64,000 nucleotides of DNA from Bacteroidota bacterium (GCA_947469885.1 CANIQT010000007.1:62001-126000); one strand, 5' to 3'. Positions 16,724-26,573 are shown, numbered from the stretch's first letter. Numbers and translations are program-made. Notes: generated by a model not told the origin, from the letters alone.

Positions 16724-18190
16724 TTATTTACCCATTGCTAATCTAACCCCATCCACCAACTTCACTACCGATGGTCCTGCTATATCTAATAACGGTTTTG
16801 GATATACACCAAAACCAATGATGGCTGCGCAAAGAATCAGTAATACTCCTTTTTCACTTCCGCTTAATGGAGGGAAAGAAGTTGTTATTGAATTTGTTTC
16901 TCCAAGCATTACTGATTGGTAACTCCGTAACATATACACAGCACCTAATATTACTGATAGTCCTGCAAAAGCAGCAGCCCATGCATTGAACTGGTAAACA
17001 CCATTGAGCAATAAAAACTCTCCGATGAAACCATTTGTTAACGGCAATGCAACACTTCCTAATAATACAATTAAAAACAATACTGCAAATTGAGGATTCA
17101 GATTTCTTATTCCTCCTAAGGAAGCGATGTCTCTTGTGTTAAATCGTTTCTGAATAATATCAGCAATAAAGAATAAGCCAACCACGTTTACACCATGGCT
17201 TAGCATTTGAATCATCGCTCCCTGCACACCCTGAACATTTGCAGAAAGAATACCTGCAGATATTAATCCAACGTGTGCGATGGAAGAATAAGCTATTAAT
17301 CGTTTGAAGTCCTTTTGAACAATAGCAATACAAGAAGCATAAACAATTCCTATTACTGAAAGTCCGATAGCAACATTTGCCCAATCCTGAACACCCAAAG
17401 GAACAACAGGCAACAACCATCGAATAACACCATAAGTTCCCATCTTTAGCATAATACCGGAAAGCATCATTGTTCCCGGTGTTGGGGCAACAGTGTATGT
17501 ATCCGGTTGCCATGTATGAAAAGGGAAGATTGGCATTTTGATGGCAAAGGCCATAAACATTGCCCAGAAAACAAATCCCTGATGAGCCATGTCTAAACTC
17601 TGTCCGGCTAAGTATAATGCCTGGATATTAAAAGTGTGGGTTCCTGAGGTATGCAGGTAAAGGTAGATTAAACCTCCGAGCATTAATAAACTTCCGGATA
17701 ATGTGTAAACAAAAAATTTGAATGTAATTCTTGCCCTGTTTTCTCCTCCCCATAATAAACAAATGAAATAGATAGGAATTAAGGCTAATTCCCAGAAGAT
17801 GTAAAATAAGAATCCATCAAGAGATACAAACACCCCAACCAATGCAAACTGCATGGCCAGTAATAATGAATAGAAATAAGAAGGATTGCTGTATTCTCTG
17901 TTAAATGAAGTAAGAATAATTATTGGCACTAAGAAAGTAGTAAGCAAAACCATCAATAAAGAAATACCATCCATTCCGACATGGAAGCTTATTCCAAGAG
18001 AATTTATCCAATTATAATTTACCTCAAATTGAGTTGTATTCCCGTGTTGATATTGTGTAAGTGCAAACACCACAATTGCAAATTCAATTATTGCCGCACC
18101 AAGTGCCATGTTTCTCACTTGTTGCCCTTTTACAAACAATAACAGCAATGCTGCAACTAATGGAAAAAATATTAATAATAATGTAATCAT
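16724..18190 (-). CDS. nuoM: NADH-quinone oxidoreductase subunit M
   Basis: A 488-residue antiporter-like membrane subunit of complex I. The proton-pumping residues sit in characteristic segments: Glu in 'FYIFWELALIPIYFI' (about residue 145), Lys in 'MAFAIKMPIFPFHTWQPDTY' (about 220), and Lys in 'DFKRLIAYSSIAHVG' (about 305). 'PLTNGFIGEFLLLNG' is also present. Full length. It lies 60 bp after nuoL and before nuoN in the same operon. Confidence 0.98.
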   Translation of the reverse strand: MITLLLIFFPLVAALLLLFVKGQQVRNMALGAAIIEFAIVVFALTQYQHGNTTQFEVNYNWINSLGISFHVGMDGISLLMVLLTTFLVPIIILTSFNREYSNPSYFYSLLLAMQFALVGVFVSLDGFLFYIFWELALIPIYFICLLWGGENRARITFKFFVYTLSGSLLMLGGLIYLYLHTSGTHTFNIQALYLAGQSLDMAHQGFVFWAMFMAFAIKMPIFPFHTWQPDTYTVAPTPGTMMLSGIMLKMGTYGVIRWLLPVVPLGVQDWANVAIGLSVIGIVYASCIAIVQKDFKRLIAYSSIAHVGLISAGILSANVQGVQGAMIQMLSHGVNVVGLFFIADIIQKRFNTRDIASLGGIRNLNPQFAVLFLIVLLGSVALPLTNGFIGEFLLLNGVYQFNAWAAAFAGLSVILGAVYMLRSYQSVMLGETNSITTSFPPLSGSEKGVLLILCAAIIGFGVYPKPLLDIAGPSVVKLVDGVRLAMGK

Positions 18191-18250
18191 AAATGTTTTA
18201 AAATTCTAAACTCAACTATTCAATTGTTGGATATGTAAATTTAATATTTG

Positions 18251-20149
18251 CTAAAGTATCCGCGTACACAAAATAAGTACAATCCCAATCACCATCACAA
18301 ATACATAAAAACCAATATTACCTGTTTGCGCATAACGGAGTATTCCGCTAAACCAAGTAACCACTCTCCCCACTCCATTCACAAGGCCATCCACAACCTG
18401 GTTATCCACCACCTTATGCAGTGCATCTGAAAAGAAATTTAAAGGTTTGGTAATTACGTTTTCATAAATTTCATCTACCCAGTATTTTTTATAAACCATT
18501 AAATGAACCGGTTTCAATTCTTCATTTTCGGCTGCTGGTAATGTTTTATTTTTCACATAAACAGCATAAGCATAATACAAGGAAGCCGCCATAACAACTA
18601 CTGCAATACCCATTAATATATATTCTGTATCATGAGAAAGACTGTGAACCATACGGAATGAAGAATCTTCAAAAACAGGCTTCAGGAATTCTTCAAGGAA
18701 ATGTTTTCCACCTAATACTTCCGGAATACCAACAAAACCTCCAATTACAGAAAGGATAGCAAGTATAACCAATGGTATAGTCATTGACTTTGGAGACTCA
18801 TGCAAATGATGGTGTTGTTCTTTTGTTCCTCTGAAATCTCCTTTAAAGGTAAGGAAGTACAAACGGAACATGTAAAAAGTAGTCATTGCGGCACCTAACA
18901 CACCAAGAAACCATAATAGTTTATTGTTCTCAAAGGCATTGGCAAGTATTTCATCTTTGGAAAAGAAACCGGAAAAAGGTGGGCAGCCTGCAATCGCAAG
19001 AGTTCCTAATAAAAAGGTAATATGAGTAATGGGTAAATGTTTTTTCAATCCACCCATCATTCGTATGTCCTGCTCTCCGCTCATGGCATGAATCACACTT
19101 CCTGCTCCAAGGAATAATAATGCTTTGAAAAAGGCATGTGTCATTACATGGAATACGGCTCCAGTATATGCACCAACCCCCAATGCAAGGAACATATATC
19201 CCAATTGAGAAACGGTTGAATAAGCCAATACTTTCTTAATATCATTTTGTGCCAAGCCAATTGTTGCAGCAAATAATGCAGTACAAATTCCAATAATTGC
19301 AACAGTTTCCATTGCTATTGGAGAAAGTGTATATAAAATGTTGGAACGGGCGACCATATAAATACCTGCGGTAACCATCGTTGCAGCATGGATTAATGCA
19401 GATACAGGCGTTGGTCCGGCCATCGCATCAGGCAACCATGTGTATAAAGGAAGCTGTGCGCTTTTTCCCATCGCACCAATAAATAACAATAAAGTAATGG
19501 AAGTTAAAACCGGATTTCCTGAAGCCATATTTTTGGCTTGTTCAAACACATCATGGTATCCGATACTTCCAAAAGTTACAAAGATTAATATTATTCCCAA
19601 CAGAAAACCTAAATCCCCGATACGGTTCATCACAAATGCTTTTTTGGCGGCATTATTATACGCTGTGTTCTTGAACCAGAATCCAATCAATAAATAAGAA
19701 CATAATCCTACGCCTTCCCAACCAACAAACATGATTAAATAGTTAGAGCCTAATACCAGCAATAACATAAAGAAAATAAACAGATTTAAATACGCAAAGA
19801 AACGAGAGAAACCTTCATCATGACTCATGTAACCTGTAGAATAAACATGTATTAAAAAACCAATACCGGTAATTATTAATAAGAATAAAGAAGATAAAGG
19901 ATCAATCAAAAAAGAGAAAGGAATGGATAATTTCCCTGCAGTAATCCAACTGAACAGGTCAATGGTTACAGACTTTTCTGCTTGTCCGGTGAGTTGAAAA
20001 AATATTCCTAATGAAATGGCGAATGCTGCCAAAACAGAACCACAACCAATAATACCAACAATTCCTTTTGATAATGACTTCCCGAATAATCCAATAATCA
20101 GAAATCCGATTAAAGGAAGCAAAGGCACTAATCCAACTAAGTTTATCAT
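18251..20149 (-). CDS. nuoL: NADH-quinone oxidoreductase subunit L
   Basis: A 632-residue distal antiporter-like subunit of complex I. Conserved regions are 'FVGWEGVGLCSYLLIGFW' (about residue 142) and 'GAMGKSAQLPLYTWLPDAM' with 'GPTPVSALIHAATMVTAGIY'. 'NDIKKVLAYSTVSQLGYMF' and 'GCPPFSGFFSKDEILA' follow. The C-terminus holds the lateral helix and final membrane segment, as expected for NuoL. Ten bases after nuoK. Confidence 0.98.
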   Translation of the reverse strand: MINLVGLVPLLPLIGFLIIGLFGKSLSKGIVGIIGCGSVLAAFAISLGIFFQLTGQAEKSVTIDLFSWITAGKLSIPFSFLIDPLSSLFLLIITGIGFLIHVYSTGYMSHDEGFSRFFAYLNLFIFFMLLLVLGSNYLIMFVGWEGVGLCSYLLIGFWFKNTAYNNAAKKAFVMNRIGDLGFLLGIILIFVTFGSIGYHDVFEQAKNMASGNPVLTSITLLLFIGAMGKSAQLPLYTWLPDAMAGPTPVSALIHAATMVTAGIYMVARSNILYTLSPIAMETVAIIGICTALFAATIGLAQNDIKKVLAYSTVSQLGYMFLALGVGAYTGAVFHVMTHAFFKALLFLGAGSVIHAMSGEQDIRMMGGLKKHLPITHITFLLGTLAIAGCPPFSGFFSKDEILANAFENNKLLWFLGVLGAAMTTFYMFRLYFLTFKGDFRGTKEQHHHLHESPKSMTIPLVILAILSVIGGFVGIPEVLGGKHFLEEFLKPVFEDSSFRMVHSLSHDTEYILMGIAVVVMAASLYYAYAVYVKNKTLPAAENEELKPVHLMVYKKYWVDEIYENVITKPLNFFSDALHKVVDNQVVDGLVNGVGRVVTWFSGILRYAQTGNIGFYVFVMVIGIVLILCTRIL

Positions 20150-20159
20150 ATACTTTAAA

Positions 20160-20480
20160 TTACCACTTTAATTTATTCAACGTATTAATATCGGATGATT
20201 TGGTATTTCGATATACCATCATCAATATTGCCAACCCTACTGCTACTTCGGCCGCAGCAACCGCCATAATAAAAAACACAAATACCTGCCCTTTACTATC
20301 CGATAAAAAACTTGAAAAGGCTACCAATAACAGGTTTACTGCATTAAGCATTAACTCGATAGACATAAATATAATTATGGCGTTACGTCTGAAAAGCACA
20401 CCCAATACACCTATAGTGAATAATACTGTGCTTAATAATAAATACCACTCTAACGGAATTACCTGTATTGCGCTGTTCAT
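20160..20480 (-). CDS. nuoK: NADH-quinone oxidoreductase subunit K
   Basis: A 106-residue, three-helix membrane subunit of complex I that takes part in proton transfer. The family's conserved acidic residues lie in '[19 protein letters not shown]' and '[18 protein letters not shown]'. Length is normal. It follows nuoJ after 7 bp and precedes nuoL by 10 bp. Confidence 0.97.
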   Translation of the reverse strand: MNSAIQVIPLEWYLLLSTVLFTIGVLGVLFRRNAIIIFMSIELMLNAVNLLLVAFSSFLSDSKGQVFVFFIMAVAAAEVAVGLAILMMVYRNTKSSDINTLNKLKW

Positions 20481-20487
20481 TTTTAAA

Positions 20488-20988
20488 TTATTTAATACTT
20501 TTCTTACCTAACATTACTGCTCCAACCATGGCTGCCAAAAGCAATATGGATGACACTTCAAATGGTAATAAGAAATCGCGAAACAGTGTTGTTCCCAGAT
20601 TTTCAATAAGACCAATATTAGGATTAAATGCATTTGTTGATTGAATAGTAGACGCTCCTTTTAAAGACCCAACCAAAACTACCAATAACGAACCCGAAGC
20701 AACCGCTGCAGAAGCCTTTAACCAGATGCTTTTATGCGGTTCAGTTTCTTTGTTCAAATTAAGAAGCATGATTACAAAAAGGAAGAGCACCATAATAGCA
20801 CCTGCATAAACGATAACGTGCACAGCAGCTAAAAACTGGGCATTTAATAAAACGTAATGCCCTGCAATAGTAAAAAAAGTCAATACAAGATACAATACAC
20901 TATGCACAGGATTCTTTGAAAGCACCACCATAGAGCCAAACATAATGGCCAGGAACGATAGCAGGTAAAATAAATAAGTTGTAATCAT
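20488..20988 (-). CDS. nuoJ: NADH-quinone oxidoreductase subunit J
   Basis: A 166-residue, five-helix membrane subunit of complex I. The central '[30 protein letters not shown]' region (about residues 48-77) holds the conserved Tyr-Ala-Gly pi-bulge of TMH3 needed for coupling. The C-terminal '[15 protein letters not shown]' is also typical. It is in order between nuoI and nuoK. Confidence 0.97.
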   Translation of the reverse strand: MITTYLFYLLSFLAIMFGSMVVLSKNPVHSVLYLVLTFFTIAGHYVLLNAQFLAAVHVIVYAGAIMVLFLFVIMLLNLNKETEPHKSIWLKASAAVASGSLLVVLVGSLKGASTIQSTNAFNPNIGLIENLGTTLFRDFLLPFEVSSILLLAAMVGAVMLGKKSIK

Positions 20989-21011
20989 ATTTTAATTATT
21001 CGCAGTTAAAA

Positions 21012-21620
21012 CTAATGACTGCTATTCTTTACTTTCTTTTGTTTATCGTAAGTTTGATTATGCGCAAATTCCACATGGTGCTTAAATTCTTTCACTTGTG
21101 GCGTTTGACGTTTTACTAAACTTATAGGATTCTCTTTCGATTCCACCAAAATATTTTTTCCGTAAACAAACTCTTTACGGGTATATAAGCTATCCACTTT
21201 TCTGTCGGTTAGAAAAATTGCCTCTTTAGGACATGCATCTTCACAATCACCACAAAAAATACAACGTAACATATTTATTTCGTAAGTAGCTGCATACTTT
21301 TCTTCGCGATATAAACCTTCTTCCCCTGGCTTACGCTCAGCAGATGTCATAGTAATCGCTTCAGCCGGACATGCTACTGCACATAGTCCGCAAGCTGTAC
21401 AACGTTCCGCACCTATTTCATCACGCTTCAAAACATGTTGCCCACGATACACACCGCTGAAAGGACGAATCTGTTCAGGATATTTAATGGTCGGTTTACG
21501 TCTGAAAAAATGTTTGAATGTTATTATCATTCCACTGAAAATAGCAGGCAGATATAACTTTTCAATAAAAGTCATTTCTTTCTTGGCAACTACTTTTGAC
21601 CTGTTTGTTAGTGCTTGCAT
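21012..21620 (-). CDS. nuoI: NADH-quinone oxidoreductase subunit I
   Basis: A 202-residue ferredoxin-like subunit carrying two [4Fe-4S] clusters (N6a and N6b) that pass electrons towards cluster N2 of NuoB. The two motifs are 'CTACGLCAVACPAEAI' and 'CIFCGDCEDACPKEAI'. An N-terminal amphipathic/hydrophobic segment near 'LYLPAIFSGMIITFKHFF' anchors it to the membrane arm. It lies 8 bp after nuoH. Confidence 0.98.
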   Translation of the reverse strand: MQALTNRSKVVAKKEMTFIEKLYLPAIFSGMIITFKHFFRRKPTIKYPEQIRPFSGVYRGQHVLKRDEIGAERCTACGLCAVACPAEAITMTSAERKPGEEGLYREEKYAATYEINMLRCIFCGDCEDACPKEAIFLTDRKVDSLYTRKEFVYGKNILVESKENPISLVKRQTPQVKEFKHHVEFAHNQTYDKQKKVKNSSH

Positions 21621-21628
21621 TCTACTTT

Positions 21629-22675
21629 TTACTTAATAAAAAAATGATATATCTCCATTCTCATCATCCAGCCTCCTGTAACAACAAGGTTTAAAATAGA
21701 CAACGGAATTAATACTTTCCAACCCAAATTCATTAACTGATCATATCGGAAACGAGGCAATGTCCATCGAACCCACATGAACACAAATATAAAGAATGAT
21801 ATTTTTGTAAATAAGAAAACGAAACCTAAAACAGCTAACCAGTTTGGGTCATGCACAAAACGCGCAATGAAAGGCATGTTATAACCTCCGAAGTAAAAAG
21901 TGGAAATTACAGCTGATGAAATAAACATATTAATGTATTCAGCGAATAAAAAGAATCCCAATTTCATAGAACTGTATTCGGTATGATAACCACCCACCAA
22001 CTCTGTTTCACATTCAGGTAAATCAAATGGTGCGCGATTAGTTTCAGCAAAAGCACAAATAATAAATATTAAAAACCCTAATGGTTGTATAAATACATTC
22101 CAGTGTGCTCCAGGTTGGTCAGCGGCTATTTGCCCCAAACTTAAAGTACCTGTGGTCATTACTAATGCAATAATCGACAAGCCCATTGCTACTTCGTAAC
22201 TAATCATTTGCGATGAAGCACGAATAGCTCCAAGCAACGAAAATTTATTGTTTGATGCCCAACCACCAATCATAATTCCATAAACTCCCAGCGAAATAAC
22301 TCCAAATAAATAAAGTATTCCAATGTTTAAATCGGTTATTTGCAAAGGATATTCTGTTCCACCAATATTCATTGATGGTCCCCAAGGAATTACCACACCT
22401 GTCATACAGGCGGTAAGCATGCAAACTCCAGGACCAATAATAAACAACATCCGGTTAGATACACTTGGTATCATTTCCTCCTTCATGAACATTTTCACCG
22501 CATCAGCCAAGGGTTGAAGAATACCAAACGGACCGGCCCTGTCAGGACCAATACGATCTTGTAAAAAGGCCGCAATCTTTCGTTCTGCGTAAGTACTGTA
22601 TGTTGCAACCAACAAAGTAATCGCAAAAATTACCAATACTAAAATTACTTTATAAATAAGAAAGCTTAATGTCAT
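21629..22675 (-). CDS. nuoH: NADH-quinone oxidoreductase subunit H
   Basis: A 348-residue, eight-helix membrane subunit of complex I next to the quinone-binding site. Typical features are 'TYAERKIAAFLQDRIGPDRAG' (about residues 27-47), 'AETNRAPFDLPECETELVGG' (about 212-231), and 'FVFMWVRWTLPRFRYDQLM' near the end. Full length. It starts 3 bp after the stop of the dihaem cytochrome inserted between nuoG and nuoH. Confidence 0.98.
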   Translation of the reverse strand: MTLSFLIYKVILVLVIFAITLLVATYSTYAERKIAAFLQDRIGPDRAGPFGILQPLADAVKMFMKEEMIPSVSNRMLFIIGPGVCMLTACMTGVVIPWGPSMNIGGTEYPLQITDLNIGILYLFGVISLGVYGIMIGGWASNNKFSLLGAIRASSQMISYEVAMGLSIIALVMTTGTLSLGQIAADQPGAHWNVFIQPLGFLIFIICAFAETNRAPFDLPECETELVGGYHTEYSSMKLGFFLFAEYINMFISSAVISTFYFGGYNMPFIARFVHDPNWLAVLGFVFLFTKISFFIFVFMWVRWTLPRFRYDQLMNLGWKVLIPLSILNLVVTGGWMMRMEIYHFFIK

Positions 22676-22678
22676 ATT

Positions 22679-23656
22679 CTATTTAGCTGCTGTATATTTC
22701 ACCACATCATTCTTAATGGGTGTAACCGTTCTCAAATAAGTATAAATTGCTTCCAAATCAGCATCCGTCATTTTACCATACATCGTCCATGGCATAATGG
22801 AATTAAAATCCCCCGGCTTCAAATTAGTGTTCAAAGCTGTTGAGTCAGAACGTGAATGAAACAAACTGATAAATTTATCCTTACTCCATGACCCAATGCC
22901 AGTTTCCATATCAAGAGAAATATTTCCCGAACAAACTTTCGAACCATCAGGAAAAGGAAACTCTCTTCCTCCACCAAATTCAGTCCCAGCAACCAATTGA
23001 CCCTTATCAAATTTTGTATGACATTCAATACATGCAGTTGCATTTACCAAATATTTCCCGGTTGCCAACACGTCTGTTTCAGGTGGTCGTTTTTGAAAGT
23101 TTGCTTTTTTAGGAATTGTATTTATAATAAAATTCATTGGAAAATCAGAAACACATTCTGCTGTTTTATTTTCAATTGGTTTCAACGTTCTTATATAAGC
23201 TATAATACATTTAATATCCTCTTCATCCATCTGTCCGTAATACGTGTATGGCATTACCGGAAACATTGCCCTTCCATCTTTTGTCACTCCCGTGGTTATC
23301 ACTCTGAATAATTCACCATCTGTCCAGTTTGAAATGTTTGCAGGAGTAATGTTTTTTGATGTATACGACCCCGGAAAACCAAATTTCTGGTCAAACAACT
23401 CGCCTCCTTTGCCATAAGTACCGTCTTTAGGAGGTCCCGAAAACTTGCTCCAGTCGCGCGATGAATGACAATCAATACAAACGGTAACGTGATTTGCCAG
23501 ATATTCTCCTCTTGCAATACGTTCAGGAGTAGCTTCCACTTTCATATCTGGTGCATCACCTACATTTGGTAAAGCTATCTTAATATAACTTAATCCTCCT
23601 ACAATTACTAAAACAATAATTATCAATAACCATTTGAGTGTTTTTTTTATTTTCAT
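22679..23656 (-). CDS. Dihaem c-type cytochrome inside the nuo operon
   Basis: A 325-residue membrane-anchored periplasmic cytochrome. A single N-terminal helix (about residues 8-28) is followed by two cytochrome c domains with haem motifs 'CIDCHSSRDW' (about residue 60) and 'CIECHTKFD' (about 211). Each domain has a candidate distal Met ('AMFPVMPYTYYGQM', 'NSIMPWTMYGKM'), and both halves share the same pattern, suggesting internal duplication. It resembles the cytochrome subunits of alcohol dehydrogenase-type enzymes. It is not a subunit of known complex I. Gaps of 10 bp to nuoG and 3 bp to nuoH show it is co-transcribed. Its electron partner is unknown. Confidence 0.88.
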   Translation of the reverse strand: MKIKKTLKWLLIIIVLVIVGGLSYIKIALPNVGDAPDMKVEATPERIARGEYLANHVTVCIDCHSSRDWSKFSGPPKDGTYGKGGELFDQKFGFPGSYTSKNITPANISNWTDGELFRVITTGVTKDGRAMFPVMPYTYYGQMDEEDIKCIIAYIRTLKPIENKTAECVSDFPMNFIINTIPKKANFQKRPPETDVLATGKYLVNATACIECHTKFDKGQLVAGTEFGGGREFPFPDGSKVCSGNISLDMETGIGSWSKDKFISLFHSRSDSTALNTNLKPGDFNSIMPWTMYGKMTDADLEAIYTYLRTVTPIKNDVVKYTAAK

Positions 23657-23666
23657 TGAATCGACT

Positions 23667-24659
23667 TTAGGATTTCCCGTTTAATTGTTTTTGTTGCTTA
23701 CCAATATCCAATTTCAACTGCGCTAAACTCTCATAATGATTTGCCGAAATCACAGAATGACGGTCTATATGCCTTGGTCCTTCTATTACCCAATCTTTAA
23801 TATCTTTTTTCTCAAATCTGCATTCATTACAAATCCATTCTTCTGCCTCTCCCCATTTATCCTTTCGGCTCGTAACACGCAAAACCTCATTATCTTTTAA
23901 CCATAAAGCTACCTTGCCCGAGCATTTGGTGCAATTACGGTGTGCATCCATCGGTTTGGTAAACCATACTCGGCTTTTAAATCTAAATGTTCTATCTGTC
24001 AAAGCTCCAACTGGACAAACATCAATCACATTTCCTGAAAAATCATTATCAATTGCTTTCTCTATGTAAGTACTTATTTCGGAAGCATCCCCTCTGAAAA
24101 GCATGCCTTGATAACGATGATTGGTAAGCTGGTCAGCCACCTTAATACAACGGAAACACATAATGCAACGCGTCATGTGCAATTTTATATAGGGGCCAAT
24201 ATCAATTAAATTAAATGTTCTTCTCTTAAAATCATAACGTGTTTTTGCCAACCCGTGCTCGTAACCTAAATCCTGCAAATGACATTCTCCCGCCTGGTCA
24301 CAGATAGGACAATCCAATGGATGATTAATAAGTAAAAATTCCACCACACCTTTTCTTGCTTCGAGTAATTCAGGAGAAGTAATATTCTGAACCTCCATTC
24401 CGTCCATTACATTAGTTCTGCAACTTGCCACAGGCTTAGGCATTGGTCTCGGGTCCTTCTCCGAGCCTTTCGAAACCTTTACAATACAAGTCCTGCAATA
24501 ACCACCGCTGGTTTTCAATTTTGAATAATAGCACATGGTAGGAGGAGCAATATTTTCTCCATTGCCTTCCCCTTTATCCATAATCATCCTTGCTGCCTGC
24601 AAAATGGTTGTCCCATCAGGTACTTCTATCGTATGTCCGTCTATCGTTACTTTTGGCAT
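23667..24659 (-). CDS. nuoG: NADH-quinone oxidoreductase subunit G, short form
   Basis: A 330-residue iron-sulfur subunit of the complex I peripheral arm. It has the N-terminal [2Fe-2S] ferredoxin domain ('TMCYYSKLKTSGGYCRTCIV') and the His-Cys3 cluster site ('CPICDQAGECHLQDLGYEHG'). The [4Fe-4S] motif 'CIMCFRCIKVADQ' with the distant 'VCPVGALTD' comes next, and a last Cys-rich part ('CTKCSG...CNECRF') follows. Proteobacterial NuoG is two to three times longer because of a molybdopterin-oxidoreductase-like domain, which is missing here. The short form is, as far as I recall, normal in Bacteroidota. It lies 49 bp after nuoF. Confidence 0.93.
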   Translation of the reverse strand: MPKVTIDGHTIEVPDGTTILQAARMIMDKGEGNGENIAPPTMCYYSKLKTSGGYCRTCIVKVSKGSEKDPRPMPKPVASCRTNVMDGMEVQNITSPELLEARKGVVEFLLINHPLDCPICDQAGECHLQDLGYEHGLAKTRYDFKRRTFNLIDIGPYIKLHMTRCIMCFRCIKVADQLTNHRYQGMLFRGDASEISTYIEKAIDNDFSGNVIDVCPVGALTDRTFRFKSRVWFTKPMDAHRNCTKCSGKVALWLKDNEVLRVTSRKDKWGEAEEWICNECRFEKKDIKDWVIEGPRHIDRHSVISANHYESLAQLKLDIGKQQKQLNGKS

Positions 24660-24708
24660 TTTATTTCCTTTTTCAAGTTACTTTTACGCTCCCTGCAATA
24701 TATTCAAA

Positions 24709-26028
24709 TTATATAATAGGCATTGCATCCTTTATCTTCTCCGGATGATTAATATATGCCTCAAATTCCTTCCTAAAATGTCTTATTGCACTTGCCACCG
24801 GCCAGGCAGCGGCATCCCCAAGCGGGCAAATAGTATTACCTTCTATCTTGCGCTGAATATCCCAAAGCAAATCAATATCGCTTGGTTTACCATGTCCTTC
24901 AATAATCCGGTGGAGAATTTTCTCCATCCACCCCGTACCTTCACGGCAAGGAGAACATTGTCCGCAACTTTCGTGATGATAAAAGCGTGCAAACGTATAA
25001 AGATTTTTTACAATACTTGTAGTTTCGTCATAAACAATAAAACCACCCGAACCTAACATGGTTCCTGAGATAAAACCTCCTTCACTTAAACTCTCGTAAG
25101 TCATCAGGCGAGGTTCACCCTTATCTGTTTTTAATATTAATTCTGCAGGTAATACAGGCACCGATGAACCCCCAGCAACCACAGCTTTTAATTTTCTTCC
25201 GTTAATAATTCCACCACAATATTCATCCGAGTAAATAAATTCTTCAACCGGAATACCCAATTCAATCTCGTAAGTCCCTGGTTTATTAATGTGCCCTGAA
25301 GCCGAAATTAGTTTCGTTCCTGTACTTCTTCCAATACCGATTTTTGCATATTCGTCCCCACCCATATTAATGATTGGACAAACAGCTGCAATTGTCTCCA
25401 CATTATTTACCACAGTAGGGCAACCATACAATCCTGCAATAGCAGGGAATGGTGGCTTAATACGTGGGTTACCGCGTTTTCCTTCCAATGATTCAAGTAA
25501 TGCAGTTTCTTCACCGCAGATATAAGCACCTGCTCCAACCTGTACGTAACAATCGTGTGAGAAATCGGTTCCTAATATATTTTTCCCTAAAAGTCCTGCC
25601 GCATAAGCTTCTTCAATTGCTGTTTCCAGAATACGTGCAACATAAAAATACTCTCCTCTTATATATATGTAAGATGTTTTAGCACCCAAAGCATAACTCG
25701 AAGTAATCATTCCTTCAATTAAGGCATGAGGAATTTTTTCCATTAAATACCTGTCCTTAAAAGTACCCGGTTCTGATTCGTCTGCATTACAAACAAGGTA
25801 ACGCTCCACTCCCGGAGGTTTTGCAAGAAAACTCCATTTCATTCCTGTCGGAAACCCTGCACCACCTCTTCCTCTCAATCCCGATTTTTTAACCTCTTCA
25901 ACCACCGCTTCAGGAGTCATTGTTTTCAATGCCTTTTCAACTGAAGCATATCCGCCATTCTGGCGATATACTTCCAGTGAATGAATATTCGGAACCTTGT
26001 CGTTATGAATTAATAATTTTCTTCCCAT
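24709..26028 (-). CDS. nuoF: NADH-quinone oxidoreductase subunit F
   Basis: A 439-residue subunit that binds NADH, FMN and cluster N3, where electrons enter complex I. Diagnostic segments are 'GLRGRGGAGFPTGMKW' (NADH/FMN-binding glycine loop, about residues 50-65), 'GAGAYICGEETALLESLEG' (FMN, about 165-185) and 'ESCGQCSPCREGTGWM' plus 'GNTICPLGDAAAWP' (the four cluster ligands). Full length. The ATG follows the stop of the DUF2442 gene without a spacer, so it is coupled to the inserted module rather than directly to nuoE. Confidence 0.98.
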   Translation of the reverse strand: MGRKLLIHNDKVPNIHSLEVYRQNGGYASVEKALKTMTPEAVVEEVKKSGLRGRGGAGFPTGMKWSFLAKPPGVERYLVCNADESEPGTFKDRYLMEKIPHALIEGMITSSYALGAKTSYIYIRGEYFYVARILETAIEEAYAAGLLGKNILGTDFSHDCYVQVGAGAYICGEETALLESLEGKRGNPRIKPPFPAIAGLYGCPTVVNNVETIAAVCPIINMGGDEYAKIGIGRSTGTKLISASGHINKPGTYEIELGIPVEEFIYSDEYCGGIINGRKLKAVVAGGSSVPVLPAELILKTDKGEPRLMTYESLSEGGFISGTMLGSGGFIVYDETTSIVKNLYTFARFYHHESCGQCSPCREGTGWMEKILHRIIEGHGKPSDIDLLWDIQRKIEGNTICPLGDAAAWPVASAIRHFRKEFEAYINHPEKIKDAMPII

Positions 26029-26322
26029 TTAATTTATTGTACTTGAATGATGATAAATAAATTCTGGACTCATATCATATTCACAAACAAAGAGATTCCC
26101 GTTTTCATCCTTCATTTCTGCCATTCCATCCCAATAGAGTTGTCCAAATTCTCCAATCTTAACCTGTGTAAAAACTTCCGCATTATTTATTTTTTTTACA
26201 AACCGATTTTCTTCTTTTTCTGCTAATGCTTCACCCAAAGTAAACTTTTTTATTTCACCTGTATTGAATTCACAAATGATGTAAAATGGTTTTACTTCTA
26301 ATATCTTATCTACTTTAATCAT
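26029..26322 (-). CDS. DUF2442 protein inside the nuo operon
   Basis: A 97-residue small protein of the DUF2442 type: 'ILEVKPFYIICEFNTGEIKKFTL' at the start and 'VFTQVKIGEFGQLYWDGMAEM' later, the usual strand-turn pattern. DUF2442 genes are very often paired with DUF4160 genes, as here, and the pair has been listed as a possible toxin-antitoxin system, but no activity is proven by the sequence. It begins 2 bp after DUF4160 and touches nuoF directly. It is not a known complex I component. Confidence 0.85.
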   Translation of the reverse strand: MIKVDKILEVKPFYIICEFNTGEIKKFTLGEALAEKEENRFVKKINNAEVFTQVKIGEFGQLYWDGMAEMKDENGNLFVCEYDMSPEFIYHHSSTIN

Positions 26323-26324
26323 TT

Positions 26325-26573
26325 TTAATTCAAAGGTTCAATTTTTTTAAATTCTTTCGAATTCCACATTTTCAACAACTCATCTTTATGTATCTCTGCC
26401 CAGGCAGAAACTAATTTTAATTTTCCAATCGGAAAATCGCCATTCATTAAACTTCCATTTTCAATAAGCACATTTCCCTCAAACTCTCCATACTTAACTT
26501 TAAAATGAGGAGGGTTATGGTCGTTAAAAAACATATAAATAATGATTCCATAAAACCTGCTAATCTCCGGCAT
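26325..26573 (-). CDS. DUF4160 protein inside the nuo operon
   Basis: An 82-residue DUF4160 protein with the family signature 'PEISRFYGIIIYMFFNDHNPPHFKVKYGE' near the start (first 20 residues 'PEISRFYGIIIYMFFNDHNP') and 'LVSAWAEIHKDELLKMW' near the end. It starts 3 bp after the nuoE stop and is followed 2 bp later by DUF2442. The pair is a candidate toxin-antitoxin or accessory module by family association only. The tight spacing shows it is read as part of the nuo transcript. Confidence 0.85.
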   Translation of the reverse strand: MPEISRFYGIIIYMFFNDHNPPHFKVKYGEFEGNVLIENGSLMNGDFPIGKLKLVSAWAEIHKDELLKMWNSKEFKKIEPLN

